Origin: Chloroflexota bacterium
GTDB taxonomy: Bacteria; Chloroflexota; Dehalococcoidia; DSGV01
Reading direction: 5' to 3'
DNA: 64,000 nt
NCBI GenBank assembly: GCA_021787985.1
Contig: JAJYLG010000003.1
Span: 1 to 64,000, forward strand
In this document: in pieces, positions 23,764 through 32,863 of the stretch
Position numbering within the stretch: position 1 is the stretch's first letter
How the letters are laid out: each line of letters starts with the position of its first letter
Notes under the pieces: model-generated
Database searches by the model: none
The model's input: the letters and a program-made list of their open reading frames with translations, nothing else
Told to the model about the DNA's origin: nothing
Translations under genes and position numbers: made by a program

Positions 23764-24630
23764 TCAGTCCGCCCGGGAGAACTGGGTCACGGCAGTCACC
23801 AGCATCAGAACGCCGAGCACCGCCACGATGGCGACCTCCAGCAGGACCGGCAGCCGCCAGCCGCCCCAAGTGATGCCGGGGTCCAGCACGAGCTGGATCG
23901 AGGCAGGCGGCGAGACGTACGCGAACACGGCCCGGCGCATCGGATCGACGGCGTAGGTCAGCGGGTCGAGGCGTGTCAGCACCTGAAGCCAGCCGGGCAG
24001 CCGGCTCAGCGGGAAGACAGCGCCGGAGAGGAAGAACATGGGCAGCACGAAGAACTGCATCACCACCTGGAACGACTCGACCTGCTGCATGCGGCTGGCG
24101 AGCAGCACGCCGAAGGCCGTCAGCGCAAAGGCGGTGAGCGCCATCTCGGCAACCAGCGTCAGCAGCAGGAGCGGCGCGTAGGGCACATGCACCAGCCCGG
24201 CCAGGGCCAGCATGATCACGCCCTGCAGGGTCGCCACCGTGGCCCCGCCGAGGCACTTGCCCAGCACGAGCGCGCCGCGCCGCACCGGCGCCACCAGCAT
24301 CTCGCGCAGGAAGCCGAACTCGCGGTCCCACACGATCGAGACGGCGGAGAAGATCGCCGTGAACAGCACGGTCATGGCGATCACCCCCGGGAACATGAAC
24401 GTCCGGAAGTCGAAGTTGCTGCCTTCCCCGCCCTGCACGAGCGGCGAAAGGCCCGTGCCGAGGATGAAGAGGAAAAGCACGGGCTGGGCCAGCGAGGTCA
24501 CGATGCGGATCCGGGAGCGGAAGAAGCGCAACAGCTCGCGCTTCCAGACGACGCGCACGCCGCGCAGGTCCTCGCGCCAGGTGCCCGCGGCGATGTGTAC
24601 TCCGGCGACCGGGGCGACGCTGGCGGTCAC
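23764..24630 (-). CDS. ABC-2 type transporter permease
   Basis: A 288-residue membrane protein with six predicted helices. VVWKRELLRFFRSRIRIVTS is the cytoplasmic lead-in; SLAQPVLFLFILGTGLSPLV the first helix; EFGFLREMLVAPVRRGALVL the conserved cytoplasmic loop that contacts the ATPase; MFFLSGAVFPLSRLPGWLQV the late signature. It belongs to the daunorubicin-resistance DrrB/ABC-2 family. The GTG at 24630 begins two bases after the ATPase stop, so the two form a pair. Substrate is unknown: drugs, lipids or polysaccharide in this family. Confidence 0.9.
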   Translation of the reverse strand: MTASVAPVAGVHIAAGTWREDLRGVRVVWKRELLRFFRSRIRIVTSLAQPVLFLFILGTGLSPLVQGGEGSNFDFRTFMFPGVIAMTVLFTAIFSAVSIVWDREFGFLREMLVAPVRRGALVLGKCLGGATVATLQGVIMLALAGLVHVPYAPLLLLTLVAEMALTAFALTAFGVLLASRMQQVESFQVVMQFFVLPMFFLSGAVFPLSRLPGWLQVLTRLDPLTYAVDPMRRAVFAYVSPPASIQLVLDPGITWGGWRLPVLLEVAIVAVLGVLMLVTAVTQFSRAD

Positions 24631-24632
24631 GT

Positions 24633-25673
24633 TCAGCGTCCCCGATGCGCGCGAACGAAGGGCAGGCTGCGCATCTGGTCGCCCGTCGACGCCTCGGCAT
24701 CGCGGATGGTGCGGCCGGTGTACGTCATGAAGACGTCGTCCAGGGTGGGGCGGGCGACGGAGACCGAGCGGATCGGCACGCCCAGGCCGGCGAAGAGCTG
24801 AGGGACGAACTGCTCGCCGCCGGGTACGTGGAACGTGACCATCTCCTCGCTGACCGTGGCCTCGATCTCGAACCGTTCGCGCAGCGCCAGGATGGCGGCC
24901 TCGGCGTCGTCCGTGCGGATCTGCACGCGGTCGCGGCCCACGCTCGCCTTCAGCTCCTCGGGCGTGCCCATGGCCACGACCCGCCCGTGGTCGATGATGG
25001 CGATGCGGTCGCAGAATTCCGCCTCGTCCATGTAGTGCGTGGTCATGAAGATGGTGATCTCCTCGCGCCGCTTCAGCTCGCGGATGTAGGCCCAGATGTG
25101 ACTGCGGGTCTGCGGATCGAGGCCGATGGTCGGCTCGTCCAGGAAGAGCACGCGCGGTGAGTGCAGCAGCCCGCGGGCGATCTCGAGCCGGCGTTTCATG
25201 CCGCCCGAGAACGTGCGCACGATGTGGTCGCGCCGGTCCCACAGCTCGACCATGGTCAAGACCTGGCGGATGCGATCCTCCACGATCGACCCGGGGACGC
25301 CGTACAGCTCGGCGTGGAAGCGCAGATTCTCCTTCGCGGTGAGGTAATCGTCCAGCGTGGTGTCCTGGAAGACGAGTCCGATGCGGCGCCGGACCTCTGC
25401 CGGAGCGGCCACGGCGTCGAAGCCGGCCACGCGGGCGGACCCGCTACTCGGTCGGACGAGCGTGCAGAGCATGGAGATGGTGGTGGACTTGCCGGCGCCG
25501 TTCGGCCCGAGGAATCCGAACGTCTCACGCGGCGCCACGCTGAAGCTGATGCCGGCGACGGCCTCCAGCTCGCCATAGCGCTTGTGGAGATCGCGGACCT
25601 CGATGGCGGGGACCGGGCCGCCATCCGGAGGCGCCGCGACCTCGGGCCGCGCGACGCCGACAGGAACGCTCAT
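24633..25673 (-). CDS. ABC transporter ATP-binding protein (DrrA type)
   Basis: A 346-residue ATPase. AIEVRDLHKRYGELEAVAGI, GFLGPNGAGKSTTISMLCTL (Walker A), the Q-loop in GLVFQDTTLDDYLTAKENL, FSGGMKRRLEIARGLLHSPR (signature), VLFLDEPTIGLDPQTR (Walker B) and FMTTHYMDEAEFCDRIAII (switch His). A 100-residue C-terminal extension (VQIRTDDAEAAILALRER...PTLDDVFMTYTG) is typical of the daunorubicin-resistance ATPase family. With the permease gene it makes an exporter. The operon has no further genes. Confidence 0.93.
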   Translation of the reverse strand: MSVPVGVARPEVAAPPDGGPVPAIEVRDLHKRYGELEAVAGISFSVAPRETFGFLGPNGAGKSTTISMLCTLVRPSSGSARVAGFDAVAAPAEVRRRIGLVFQDTTLDDYLTAKENLRFHAELYGVPGSIVEDRIRQVLTMVELWDRRDHIVRTFSGGMKRRLEIARGLLHSPRVLFLDEPTIGLDPQTRSHIWAYIRELKRREEITIFMTTHYMDEAEFCDRIAIIDHGRVVAMGTPEELKASVGRDRVQIRTDDAEAAILALRERFEIEATVSEEMVTFHVPGGEQFVPQLFAGLGVPIRSVSVARPTLDDVFMTYTGRTIRDAEASTGDQMRSLPFVRAHRGR

Positions 25674-25792
25674 ACTCGCAGTCTAGCACAATGACGTTGA
25701 CGTGAAGGTCTGATTCCTCGGGCGGTGGCCGGTTCCGCGCCCAGGCGGTAGCGTGGACTACGAGCGGGGGAGCCGCGAGGCGGAGGTGGGGC

Positions 25793-26287
25793 ATGGCAAT
25801 AGAGGTCCGCGAGGCGTTCCCGGATGAGCACGCACGGCTCGGCGATCTGGTGGTCCAGGCGTATCACGGGCTGCTGCTGGACGAGGCGTACGCGCGGGAG
25901 CTGCGGGACGTCGCCCGCCGGGCGGAGCAAGCGGTCGTCCTCGCCGCGGTGGACGAGCACTTCCAGCTCCTCGGTTGCGTCACGTACGTTCCCGGCCCGG
26001 GGCCGTACGCCGAGTTCGAGGCGGAGGACGAGGCGGGCATCCGGATGCTGGCCGTAACGCCGGCGGCCCAGCGACGCGGCGTGGGTGAGCTGCTGGTGCG
26101 CGGCTGCGTGGTGCGCGCGCAGGAGGAAGGAAAGGCGCGGCTCTCTCTCTTCACCACGCCGCGGATGCAGGCCGCGCAGCGGCTGTACGAGCGGCTGGGC
26201 TTCCGTCGCGCGCCGGAGCGGGACCGCCAGCCGACGCCAGAGGTGCGGTTGATCGGCTACGTGTTGGAGCTTCGAGCGGAGTCGTAG
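25793..26287 (+). CDS. GNAT-family N-acetyltransferase
   Basis: A 164-residue GNAT protein. EVREAFPDEHARLGDLVVQA begins the fold; GIRMLAVTPAAQRRGVGELL is the acetyl-CoA-binding motif A (Q-R-R-G-V-G), and LFTTPRMQAAQRLYERLGFR motif B with the usual Tyr and G-F. It transfers an acetyl group from acetyl-CoA to an amine; substrate unknown. GGAGGTGGGG precedes the ATG. The gene is alone, between the divergent exporter and the CoA-transferase pair. Confidence 0.86.
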   Translation: MAIEVREAFPDEHARLGDLVVQAYHGLLLDEAYARELRDVARRAEQAVVLAAVDEHFQLLGCVTYVPGPGPYAEFEAEDEAGIRMLAVTPAAQRRGVGELLVRGCVVRAQEEGKARLSLFTTPRMQAAQRLYERLGFRRAPERDRQPTPEVRLIGYVLELRAES

Positions 26288-26426
26288 CCTGCTGCCACCG
26301 GGCGGCCCGGCCTGCCGTCATCGCGCGGCGGTGGTCGAGGAACGATCACGAGGATGAAGGCAGCCCGCGCCAGAGACTCGAACGGCGGCACGGCGCGCGT
26401 TACCCTCGTGAGGGGGAGGGTGCGCG

Positions 26427-27623
26427 GTGCGACCGCTGGAGGGGCTACGCGTCGTTGAGGCGCCCGGCCGGCACGGCCACTACGCCGGGCGGCTGCTGGC
26501 CCAGCTCGGCGCCGAGGTGCTGCTGGTTGAACCGCCGTGGGGCGCCGCGGTGCGGCGCGAGCCGCCGCTCCTGGCGACGGCGTCGGCGCGTGACCGCTCG
26601 CTACAGCATCTGCACCTGAATGATGGCAAGCGCGGGGTCACGCTGGACCCGGCCACCGCGGATGGCCGCGCGCTCCTCTGGCGTCTCCTGCGCACCGCCG
26701 ACGCGTGCCTGCTCGCCTCGTCGGACGGCGGGATGCCGCCGGGCTGGCCCGGGCCGGACGAGCTGACCGAGATGCAACGGCTACTGGTGGTCGGCGCGCT
26801 GACGCCGTTCGGGCGCACCGGGCCCAAGGCCCGCTGGCGGGCGACCGACCTGGTGGCGCAGGCCGCCGGCGGCATCGCCGCGCTGACGGGCTTTCCGGAC
26901 GACCCCCCGGCCCGGGTCGGCGGCGAGCAGGGGCTGCACATGGGCTCGATCCACCTGGCCGGCGCCGTGCTCGCCGGGCTCGCCACGCGGGAGCGCACGG
27001 GCCGCGGCATCGTCTGCGAGGTCTCGCTGCAGGAGTCCGTGGCCGCGTCGGTGCAGCCGGACATCATGTTCTGGGATCTGCGGGGCGAGGTGCGCGGACG
27101 CTACGGCGAGGAAAGTGCGGCGCTGGGCGTCACCGTCTCACGATGCCTGGATGGCTGGGTAGCCACCTACCTGGTCCCCTGGCACTGGGACGGGTTCGTC
27201 GCCTGGGCGGCCGAGGATGGCCTGGCCGAGCCGTTTCTCGACCCCCGCTGGCAGGACCCGGCATTCCGGCAAGAGAACAAGGGGCAGGTCGATGACGCGC
27301 TGCGGGCCATCTGCGCGCGGCGGACGGCCGAACAGGCCGCTCGCGACGGACAGGCGCGCCGGCTGTTCGTCTTTCCCGTGCACGGACCGGAGCAGCTCCT
27401 GCGCGACCCACAGCTCGTGACGCGCGGTTACTTCCGCGCCGTGCGTGCCCCGGACGGCCGCCAGGCGACGCTGCCCGGCTCGCCCTGGCGCATGAACGGC
27501 GAGCCGCCACGGCCCGAGCGAGGCGCGCCGCGGCTTGGGCAGGACAACGTCGGCGTCTGGTGTGAGGAGCTGGGGCTGGCACGTGAGACGCTGGCCGCCC
27601 TGGCCGGGGCGGGGGTGGTGTGA
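26427..27623 (+). CDS. CaiB/BaiF family (class III) CoA-transferase, catalytic Asp not found
   Basis: A 398-residue class III CoA-transferase. LEGLRVVEAPGRHGHYAGRL, LAQLGAEVLLVEPPWGAAVR and HLNDGKRGVTLDPATADGRA are the family's opening. In active members an Asp lies in a stretch before A-G-x-x-A-x-x-x-x-A-L; here that stretch is EQGLHMGSIHLAGAVLAGLA (residues 167-186) with His171 at the Asp position and no nearby Asp. It may therefore be a non-catalytic subunit. The next gene begins one base after its stop. Heteromeric pairs exist in the family (BbsEF, SmtAB). Starts at GTG 26427. Confidence 0.87.
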   Translation: MRPLEGLRVVEAPGRHGHYAGRLLAQLGAEVLLVEPPWGAAVRREPPLLATASARDRSLQHLHLNDGKRGVTLDPATADGRALLWRLLRTADACLLASSDGGMPPGWPGPDELTEMQRLLVVGALTPFGRTGPKARWRATDLVAQAAGGIAALTGFPDDPPARVGGEQGLHMGSIHLAGAVLAGLATRERTGRGIVCEVSLQESVAASVQPDIMFWDLRGEVRGRYGEESAALGVTVSRCLDGWVATYLVPWHWDGFVAWAAEDGLAEPFLDPRWQDPAFRQENKGQVDDALRAICARRTAEQAARDGQARRLFVFPVHGPEQLLRDPQLVTRGYFRAVRAPDGRQATLPGSPWRMNGEPPRPERGAPRLGQDNVGVWCEELGLARETLAALAGAGVV

Positions 27624-27624
27624 G

Positions 27625-28860
27625 ATGGGCGGCGACATGGGCGGCGCCCTGCCGTTCACGGGGCTGCGCGTGCTCGATCTGAGCTGGTTCGCCGCGGGGC
27701 CGGTCTGCGCCAAGGTGCTGGCCGATTACGGCGCGACGGTGGTGCGGGTCGAGTCGCTGGCCAGGCTGGATTCGCTGCGGGTGAACAACCCCATCCCCGA
27801 GGGCTACGAGGGCTACAACGGCAGCGGCTACTTCAACAACTTCAACAGCAACAAGCTGTCGCTGCAGGTCGACCTCGGCCACCCCGCGGGCCTCGATCTT
27901 GCCCGCCGGCTGGGTCGCTGGGCCGAGGTGCTGGTGGAGAACTTCGCGCCCGGTGTGCTCCACCGCTGGGGGCTCGACTACGAGACGCTCAGCCGCGAGA
28001 ATCCGGGCATCATCGTTGTCTCCGCGCCCGCGTGCGGGTCGGAAGGGCCGCGAAGGGAGTATCGCGGCTTCGGCTTCGGCATCAAGGCGATCGCCGGGCT
28101 GAGCTGGCTGACCGGCAACCCAAGCCGCAAGCCGGTCGGCCCGCCCGGCGCCTTCCCGGACTTCGTGATCAACGCTGGTCAGGCGCTCGTCGGCGTCATT
28201 ACCGCGCTGCGTGCGCGCGAGCGGACCGGGCGCGGCTGCCTCATCGAGCTGGCGCAGTACGAGTCGACCGTCTGTGTTACCGGGCCGGCGATCGCGGCCG
28301 CGTCGCTGGGCGTGCCGCGCCGCGGACGGATGATGAACGGCAGCCCTTGGGCGTGCCCGCACGGCATCTACCCGGTGAGGGGCGCCGACCGCTGGCTTGC
28401 GTTGACGGTGACGACCGATACCGAGTGGGCGGCCTTGGGCCGTGTCGCGTTCGGCGAGCCGTGGGCAGCGGACCCGAGCTTCGCTACGCTCCTGGGGCGC
28501 AAGCGCCACGAGGACGATCTCGAGCGGGCGATAGCGGCCTGGACGGGCCGGCACGAGGGCGAGGCGCTCGCCGCCGCCCTGCAGGAGGCGGGCGTGCCGG
28601 CGCATGTCGCGAACACGAACCGCGATTTGCTGGACGACGACCCCCACCTGCAGGCTCGGGGCTACTACCGCACGCTGGTGCATGAGGAGCTCGGCCCCTG
28701 CCGCTACGACGGCGCGCCCTTCCGGCTGGAGGGCGTCGCGCACGGCCCGTTCCGCGCCGCACCGCTGCTGGGCGGGGACACCGACACGGTACTGCGCGAC
28801 CTGCTGGGCATCGGCGAGGACGAGATCGAGGCGCTGCACGCGAGCGGCGCGCTCCAGTGA
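27625..28860 (+). CDS. CaiB/BaiF family (class III) CoA-transferase
   Basis: A 411-residue class III CoA-transferase. FTGLRVLDLSWFAAGPVCAK, VLADYGATVVRVES, FNNFNSNKLSLQVDLGHPAG and NFAPGVLHRWGLDYETLSRE are family motifs; PPGAFPDFVINAGQALVGVI carries the catalytic Asp (residue 179), which forms mixed anhydride and CoA ester intermediates. It starts one base after the preceding paralogue's stop, so the two are probably translated together and may form a mixed complex. Donor and acceptor acids are unknown. The ATG at 27637 is an alternative start. Confidence 0.9.
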   Translation: MGGDMGGALPFTGLRVLDLSWFAAGPVCAKVLADYGATVVRVESLARLDSLRVNNPIPEGYEGYNGSGYFNNFNSNKLSLQVDLGHPAGLDLARRLGRWAEVLVENFAPGVLHRWGLDYETLSRENPGIIVVSAPACGSEGPRREYRGFGFGIKAIAGLSWLTGNPSRKPVGPPGAFPDFVINAGQALVGVITALRARERTGRGCLIELAQYESTVCVTGPAIAAASLGVPRRGRMMNGSPWACPHGIYPVRGADRWLALTVTTDTEWAALGRVAFGEPWAADPSFATLLGRKRHEDDLERAIAAWTGRHEGEALAAALQEAGVPAHVANTNRDLLDDDPHLQARGYYRTLVHEELGPCRYDGAPFRLEGVAHGPFRAAPLLGGDTDTVLRDLLGIGEDEIEALHASGALQ

Positions 28861-28944
28861 GGTACCGGGAATGGCGGACCGCGGCGTCAGCGAGCTGATC
28901 GCGAAGGCGAGGGCCTGAGCCGCATCCCTCGCAGGTGCTCGCTT

Positions 28945-28967
28945 GGCCTGCTTGCACCAGGCAGGCC
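28945..28967 (+). terminator. hairpin downstream of the CoA-transferase pair
   Basis: GGCCTGC (28945-28951) pairs with GCAGGCC (28961-28967) over a 9-base loop, 85 bases after the stop codon. No T-run follows, so it might be a dispersed repeat instead. Confidence 0.35.
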
Positions 28968-29048
28968 GGAATGACGGACGGTCGTTGCGCCCGCCTCATT
29001 TCATGCGGCCCTCCCGCCGGGCGCGGGCACGCGGACGAAACGTGCCCC

Positions 29049-29090
29049 GGATATTGTTGACTGAGTCGCGTCAGATACATGACAATATCC
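29049..29090 (+). promoter_or_regulatory. promoter and 9-bp inverted repeat before cysH
   Basis: GGATATTGT (29049-29057) and ACAATATCC (29082-29090) are exact inverted repeats separated by 24 bases. Inside lies TTGACT (29057-29062) and, 18 bases on, GACAAT (29081-29086), a plausible -35/-10 pair. A second, imperfect dyad TGAC...GTCA (29058-29073) sits between them. This stretch is unusually AT-rich. It is likely the control point of the sulfate assimilation genes; the regulator is not in view. Confidence 0.5.
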
Positions 29091-29107
29091 GCCAGGGAGG
29101 CACCCTG

Positions 29108-29839
29108 ATGCTCACGCCCGCATCCGACGCCCCTGGGCGGGCCTGCCCTTTCGCCCCTGACGAGCTCGACCGCCTCGCCGCTGAGCTGGAACACGGCGGG
29201 GCCGAGGCGACCGTCCGCTGGGCGATGGAGTCCTTCCACCCGCACCTGCGCCTGGCCTGCTCCTTCGGCGGTGCCGGCGGCATGGTGCTGCTGCAACTCG
29301 CCTTGCAGGTCCGCCCGGACGTGCACGTGTTCGTGCTCGACACCGGGCTGCTCTTCCCCGAGACGTACGCGCTGATCGATGAGGTCGAGCGGCGGTACGA
29401 GGTACGAGTGGAGCGGGCGCGACCGCCGCTCACCCTCGAAGAGCAGGCCGCGCGTCACGGCGACGCGCTCTGGGAGCGCGACCCTGACCGGTGCTGCGCC
29501 CTGCGCAAGGTCGGGCCGAACGCCGAAGCCCTGGGCGGCGATGTGCGCGCCTGGCTCACCGCGATCCGCCGAGAACAGACCGAGAACCGCGGCGGCACTC
29601 GCGCCGTCGAGTGGAACGAGAAGCTCGGGCTGGTGAAGGTGAGCCCGCTGGTCGGCTGGAGCGAGAGAGACGCCTGGCGCTACCTGGCCGAGCACGACGT
29701 CCCCCACAACCCGTTGCTCGACCGTGGCTACGCCAGCCTCGGCTGCTGGCCGTGCACGCGGCCGGTCGCTCCCGGCGAGGACTCCCGCGCCGGGCGCTGG
29801 GCCGGCTTCGGCAAGACGGAGTGCGGTCTGCACACCTGA
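29108..29839 (+). CDS. cysH: APS/PAPS reductase with [4Fe-4S] cysteines
   Basis: A 243-residue protein. LRLACSFGGAGGMVLLQLAL holds the P-loop-like S-F-G-G-x-G of the adenylyl-sulfate-binding fold, HVFVLDTGLLFPETYALIDE follows, and RCCALRKVGP plus GCWPCTRP supply the four Cys (CC...CxxC) that bind a 4Fe-4S cluster. KTECGLH near the end carries the catalytic Cys. Cluster-containing members usually reduce adenylyl-sulfate (APS) directly, though the presence of cysC keeps the PAPS route possible. The product is sulfite for cysteine synthesis. GGGAGG precedes the ATG at 29108. Confidence 0.9.
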   Translation: MLTPASDAPGRACPFAPDELDRLAAELEHGGAEATVRWAMESFHPHLRLACSFGGAGGMVLLQLALQVRPDVHVFVLDTGLLFPETYALIDEVERRYEVRVERARPPLTLEEQAARHGDALWERDPDRCCALRKVGPNAEALGGDVRAWLTAIRREQTENRGGTRAVEWNEKLGLVKVSPLVGWSERDAWRYLAEHDVPHNPLLDRGYASLGCWPCTRPVAPGEDSRAGRWAGFGKTECGLHT

Positions 29840-29878
29840 CCGCTCGTTACCCCCAACCTGCTACTTCGGAGGACAGCG

Positions 29879-30448
29879 ATGCGGAACGACGTCGCACAGG
29901 GCGCGGTGGTGTGGTTCACTGGCCTTTCCGGGGCGGGCAAGTCCACACTCGCCGGGTTGCTCGCCGCCGAGGTGGGCCGTCGCGGCACCCGCGTCGAGGT
30001 GCTCGACGGCGACGAGGTGCGTACCAACCTCTCCAAGGGCCTGGGCTTCTCCCGCGAGGACCGCGACGCCAACATCCGCCGTATCGGCTACGTCGCACGG
30101 CTGCTGGCGCGCAACGGCGTGCACGTCATCACCGCGGCCATCTCGCCTTACCGCGACGTCCGTGACGAGGTGCGACGCCTGGTCGAGGCGGACGGCGCCG
30201 CGTTCGTCGAGGTGTTCGCTCGCTGTCCGATCGAGGTGCTGGCGGCGCGCGACGTCAAGGGGCTGTACGCCCGCGCGCTGCGCGGCGAGATCCCCAACTT
30301 CACCGGCATCTCCGACCCGTACGAGGAGCCGCCGCGACCGGACGTGACCGTCCACAGCGACCGCGAGCGTCCCGAGGAGAGCCTGGCGCGGATCCTCGCC
30401 GTGCTCGAGTCGCGCGGGCTTGTGGCGTCGCCCGATCCGGCGTGGTAA
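29879..30448 (+). CDS. cysC: adenylyl-sulfate kinase
   Basis: A 189-residue P-loop kinase. [20 protein letters not shown] is Walker [61 protein letters not shown] and [20 protein letters not shown] are the standard CysC segments that bind APS and ATP. It phosphorylates APS to PAPS. It is 39 bases after cysH with a GGAGG-type site; the next transporter gene overlaps its end by 7 bases. In a genome where CysH accepts APS directly, the PAPS could serve sulfotransferases. Confidence 0.92.
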   Translation: MRNDVAQGAVVWFTGLSGAGKSTLAGLLAAEVGRRGTRVEVLDGDEVRTNLSKGLGFSREDRDANIRRIGYVARLLARNGVHVITAAISPYRDVRDEVRRLVEADGAAFVEVFARCPIEVLAARDVKGLYARALRGEIPNFTGISDPYEEPPRPDVTVHSDRERPEESLARILAVLESRGLVASPDPAW

Positions 30449-31578
30449 ACGGTCCCGACGCTGGGCGGTCCGCGCTCGGCCGACGCGGCCGGACGGTCGG
30501 CGCGGCGGCGGCCGCTGGTCGTCATGCGCGCCGCTCCGCCCGCGGTGGTCGGCTTGCCGCACGGCGCTGGTCGCTCGGCCTGGCGGGACTGGTGGCCCTG
30601 CTGCTCGGGCTCCAGTACCTGCGCATCGGCGCCGCGGGCGTCGGCCGCCTGGTCGCGGTCGTCGGCGGGCACACGTTCGCCGGTGCGGTCGGCGGTGGCT
30701 GGCTGCTGGCGTACGTCGTCGGCAGCGGCTCTCCGGTGGCGGCGGTCGCGCTCGGGCTACACGCGGGAGGCGCGCTGGGCGGCACGGCGCTCTATGGCAT
30801 GCTGGCGGGCGGGCGGCTGGGTGCGGCCTCCGGAGTGCTGATGGTCGGCGCGGTGGCGTGGCTGCGCGGCCGGCGCGTGCCCGACGCGCTCTACCCGGGA
30901 GTTATCGCTCTCGTCACGACGGCGCTGCTCTACCTGCCGGCATTCCCGCTCGGCTACCTGTTGGCGCGGACGGGCTGGTTCGACGCGGCGCGCGTGGCCG
31001 CACCCCCGCCCGTCCGAGGCGTGGCGACGCTATTCCTGCCATCCGCCGACTGGCTCGGCGCGCATCTCGGCGGCCTGCCCGTGTTCGCCCTCGGTCTGGT
31101 CGCGGTGGCGCTCGCGCTGCGCTGGTTCGAGGCGGCGCTGCCCGACGTGGGCGCGCGCGGCGGGGCGCTGCCCGGCTCGCCGTGGGGGCTCTTCGCGGTC
31201 GGATTCGCGCTCACCGTGGTGATGGTCTCGGCCGTCGCCGCGGTGGGCCTGCTGCTGCCGCTGACGATGAACGGCCGCATCCACCGCCGCCAGCTCGTCC
31301 CGTACATCATCGGGGCCGACGTCGGCACGTTCGTGGACAAGCTGTTCGTCGCGTCGCTCGTGGGCGGCGGAGGCGGCCAGCCGGCCGTGCTGGCGCTGCT
31401 GGCGGCCGTGCTGGCCACGGCCGTGGTCGTGCTCGCCGTGGCCGAGCGGCCCTTCAGCGGGTTGGCCTTGCGGCTGGCGGGACGGGCCACGCGCGATGGC
31501 CGTTCGCTGCTTGGCTTCGCGGTCGCCGTCCTCTCCGCGCCGCTGCTGCTGGTGCTGGCAGGCCGGCTCGCGGGCTGA
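30442..31578 (+). CDS. integral membrane protein, Na/Pi-cotransporter-like; predicted anion transporter
   Basis: A 378-residue protein with about nine hydrophobic helices after an Arg/Ala-rich first 45 residues. [20 protein letters not shown] and, in the second half, [20 protein letters not shown] with [17 protein letters not shown] recall the paired Q-S-S-S and G-A-N-I-G-T segments of the NptA (PF02690) Na+/phosphate family, though both are modified. Start at GTG 30442, overlapping cysC by 7 bases; the real start may be further in, after the Arg-rich lead. Location inside the sulfate genes suggests it moves sulfate or a related anion; that is inference. Confidence 0.65.
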   Translation: MVNGPDAGRSALGRRGRTVGAAAAAGRHARRSARGGRLAARRWSLGLAGLVALLLGLQYLRIGAAGVGRLVAVVGGHTFAGAVGGGWLLAYVVGSGSPVAAVALGLHAGGALGGTALYGMLAGGRLGAASGVLMVGAVAWLRGRRVPDALYPGVIALVTTALLYLPAFPLGYLLARTGWFDAARVAAPPPVRGVATLFLPSADWLGAHLGGLPVFALGLVAVALALRWFEAALPDVGARGGALPGSPWGLFAVGFALTVVMVSAVAAVGLLLPLTMNGRIHRRQLVPYIIGADVGTFVDKLFVASLVGGGGGQPAVLALLAAVLATAVVVLAVAERPFSGLALRLAGRATRDGRSLLGFAVAVLSAPLLLVLAGRLAG

Positions 31579-31587
31579 TGCGCGTGG

Positions 31588-32757
31588 TCAGGTGCCGGCG
31601 AACGCCTGTCCGAGGACGGCGGCGACCTCGGGCCGGCTGAACTCGGGCGGAAGTGGCTCGCCCGTTCGCAGAAGCTCGCGCACGCGCGTGCCGGAGAGGG
31701 TGAGACGCGCCGCGTCGTCGTGCGGGCAGGTGCGGGCGGTGGCCATGGCGGCGCAGCGGCGGCAGTAGAAGGCGTTCTCGTAGAACAGCGGGGTGATGCC
31801 GAGGGCGGCCGGGTCGAACTCGGCGAAGATGCGTTGCGCGTCGTAGGTCCCGTAGTAGCTCCCGACGCCAGCATGATCGCGTCCCACGATGAAATGCGTG
31901 CAGCCGTAGTTCTTGCGGAGGATGGCGTGGAAGACCGCCTCGCGCGGCCCGGCGTAGCGCATCGCGGCCGGCAGCGTGCCGAGCAGCACGCGATCCGCCG
32001 GGTAGTAGCCGCGCAGCAGCACCTCGTAGCAGCGCATGCGCACATCGGCGGGGATGTCGTCGTCCTTGGTGGCGCCGATGAGCGGTTGCAGGAAGAGGCC
32101 GTCGACGTGCTCCAGCGCGACCTTCTGCAGGTGCTCGTGCGCGCGGTGCACGGGATTCCGCGTCTGGAAGCCCACGACGGTACGCCAGCCGCGCGCGGCG
32201 AAGGCGGCGCGGGCCTCGGTCGGGTCGAGATGGTAGCGGGGGAAGCGCGGCAGAGGCCGCCGCAGGACGGTGACCGGCCCGCCGGCGAGCAGCGTCCCCT
32301 CGCGGTACAGCGCGGCCACGCCGGGGTGGCCGTCGTCCTCCGTCCGATAGACGAGGCGCGCCTCCTGGCGCGGGTCGCGCTCGTAGAGGGACTCGACGTC
32401 CACCACGGCCACGGTGGCGCCGTCCTGGGAACGCAGCGCCAGCGAGTCGCCCTCGCGCAGGCGGTCGCGGAGCTCATCCGGCAGTGCCAGGGCGATGGGG
32501 ATGGTCCAGGGTAGGCCGTCCGTCAGGTGCATCGTGTGCACGACCGAGCGGTAGTCGTCGCCGCGGAGGAAGCCGTCGAGCGGGCTGAGCGCGCCGCAGG
32601 CGAACTGATCCACGTCGGCGAGCGTGCGCTGATCCACGGTTAGGGACGCGAGGCCGGCGGCGCGCTGGTCGAGCGCCGGCAGGGCAGCGGGCGGCGCGAG
32701 GCGGAGCACCAGGCTGCCGCCGTGTGGAGGCGGCCCGGGCAGGGGGTCGGGTGCCAT
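31588..32757 (-). CDS. sat: sulfate adenylyltransferase
   Basis: A 389-residue homo-oligomeric (Sat/Met3-type) ATP sulfurylase. VVGFQTRNPVHRAHEHLQKV contains the Q-T-R-N-P-x-H-x-x-H signature for ATP and sulfate; FLQPLIGATKDDDIPADVRM, FIVGRDHAGVGSYYGTYDAQ (G-R-D-H-A-G-x-G) and FYCRRCAAMATARTCPHDD, whose Cys set may hold zinc as in thermophilic enzymes, follow. It makes APS from ATP and sulfate, feeding CysC/CysH. It is convergent with the transporter gene, 9 bases apart, so has its own promoter. AGGAG precedes the ATG. Confidence 0.95.
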   Translation of the reverse strand: MAPDPLPGPPPHGGSLVLRLAPPAALPALDQRAAGLASLTVDQRTLADVDQFACGALSPLDGFLRGDDYRSVVHTMHLTDGLPWTIPIALALPDELRDRLREGDSLALRSQDGATVAVVDVESLYERDPRQEARLVYRTEDDGHPGVAALYREGTLLAGGPVTVLRRPLPRFPRYHLDPTEARAAFAARGWRTVVGFQTRNPVHRAHEHLQKVALEHVDGLFLQPLIGATKDDDIPADVRMRCYEVLLRGYYPADRVLLGTLPAAMRYAGPREAVFHAILRKNYGCTHFIVGRDHAGVGSYYGTYDAQRIFAEFDPAALGITPLFYENAFYCRRCAAMATARTCPHDDAARLTLSGTRVRELLRTGEPLPPEFSRPEVAAVLGQAFAGT

Positions 32758-32863
32758 CAGGGTTGGCTCCTCTCGTGCGGCAGCGGTCGAAGGCGGCGCC
32801 GCATATGTCGAGTATGTCGGTCGAGTTACATCATATCCCCATCGGCCCTGACGTGAGAAGGCC

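Noticed and set aside
28871-28918. 15-codon frame after the second CoA-transferase
   Set aside because: Too short and without ribosome site to support as a gene.
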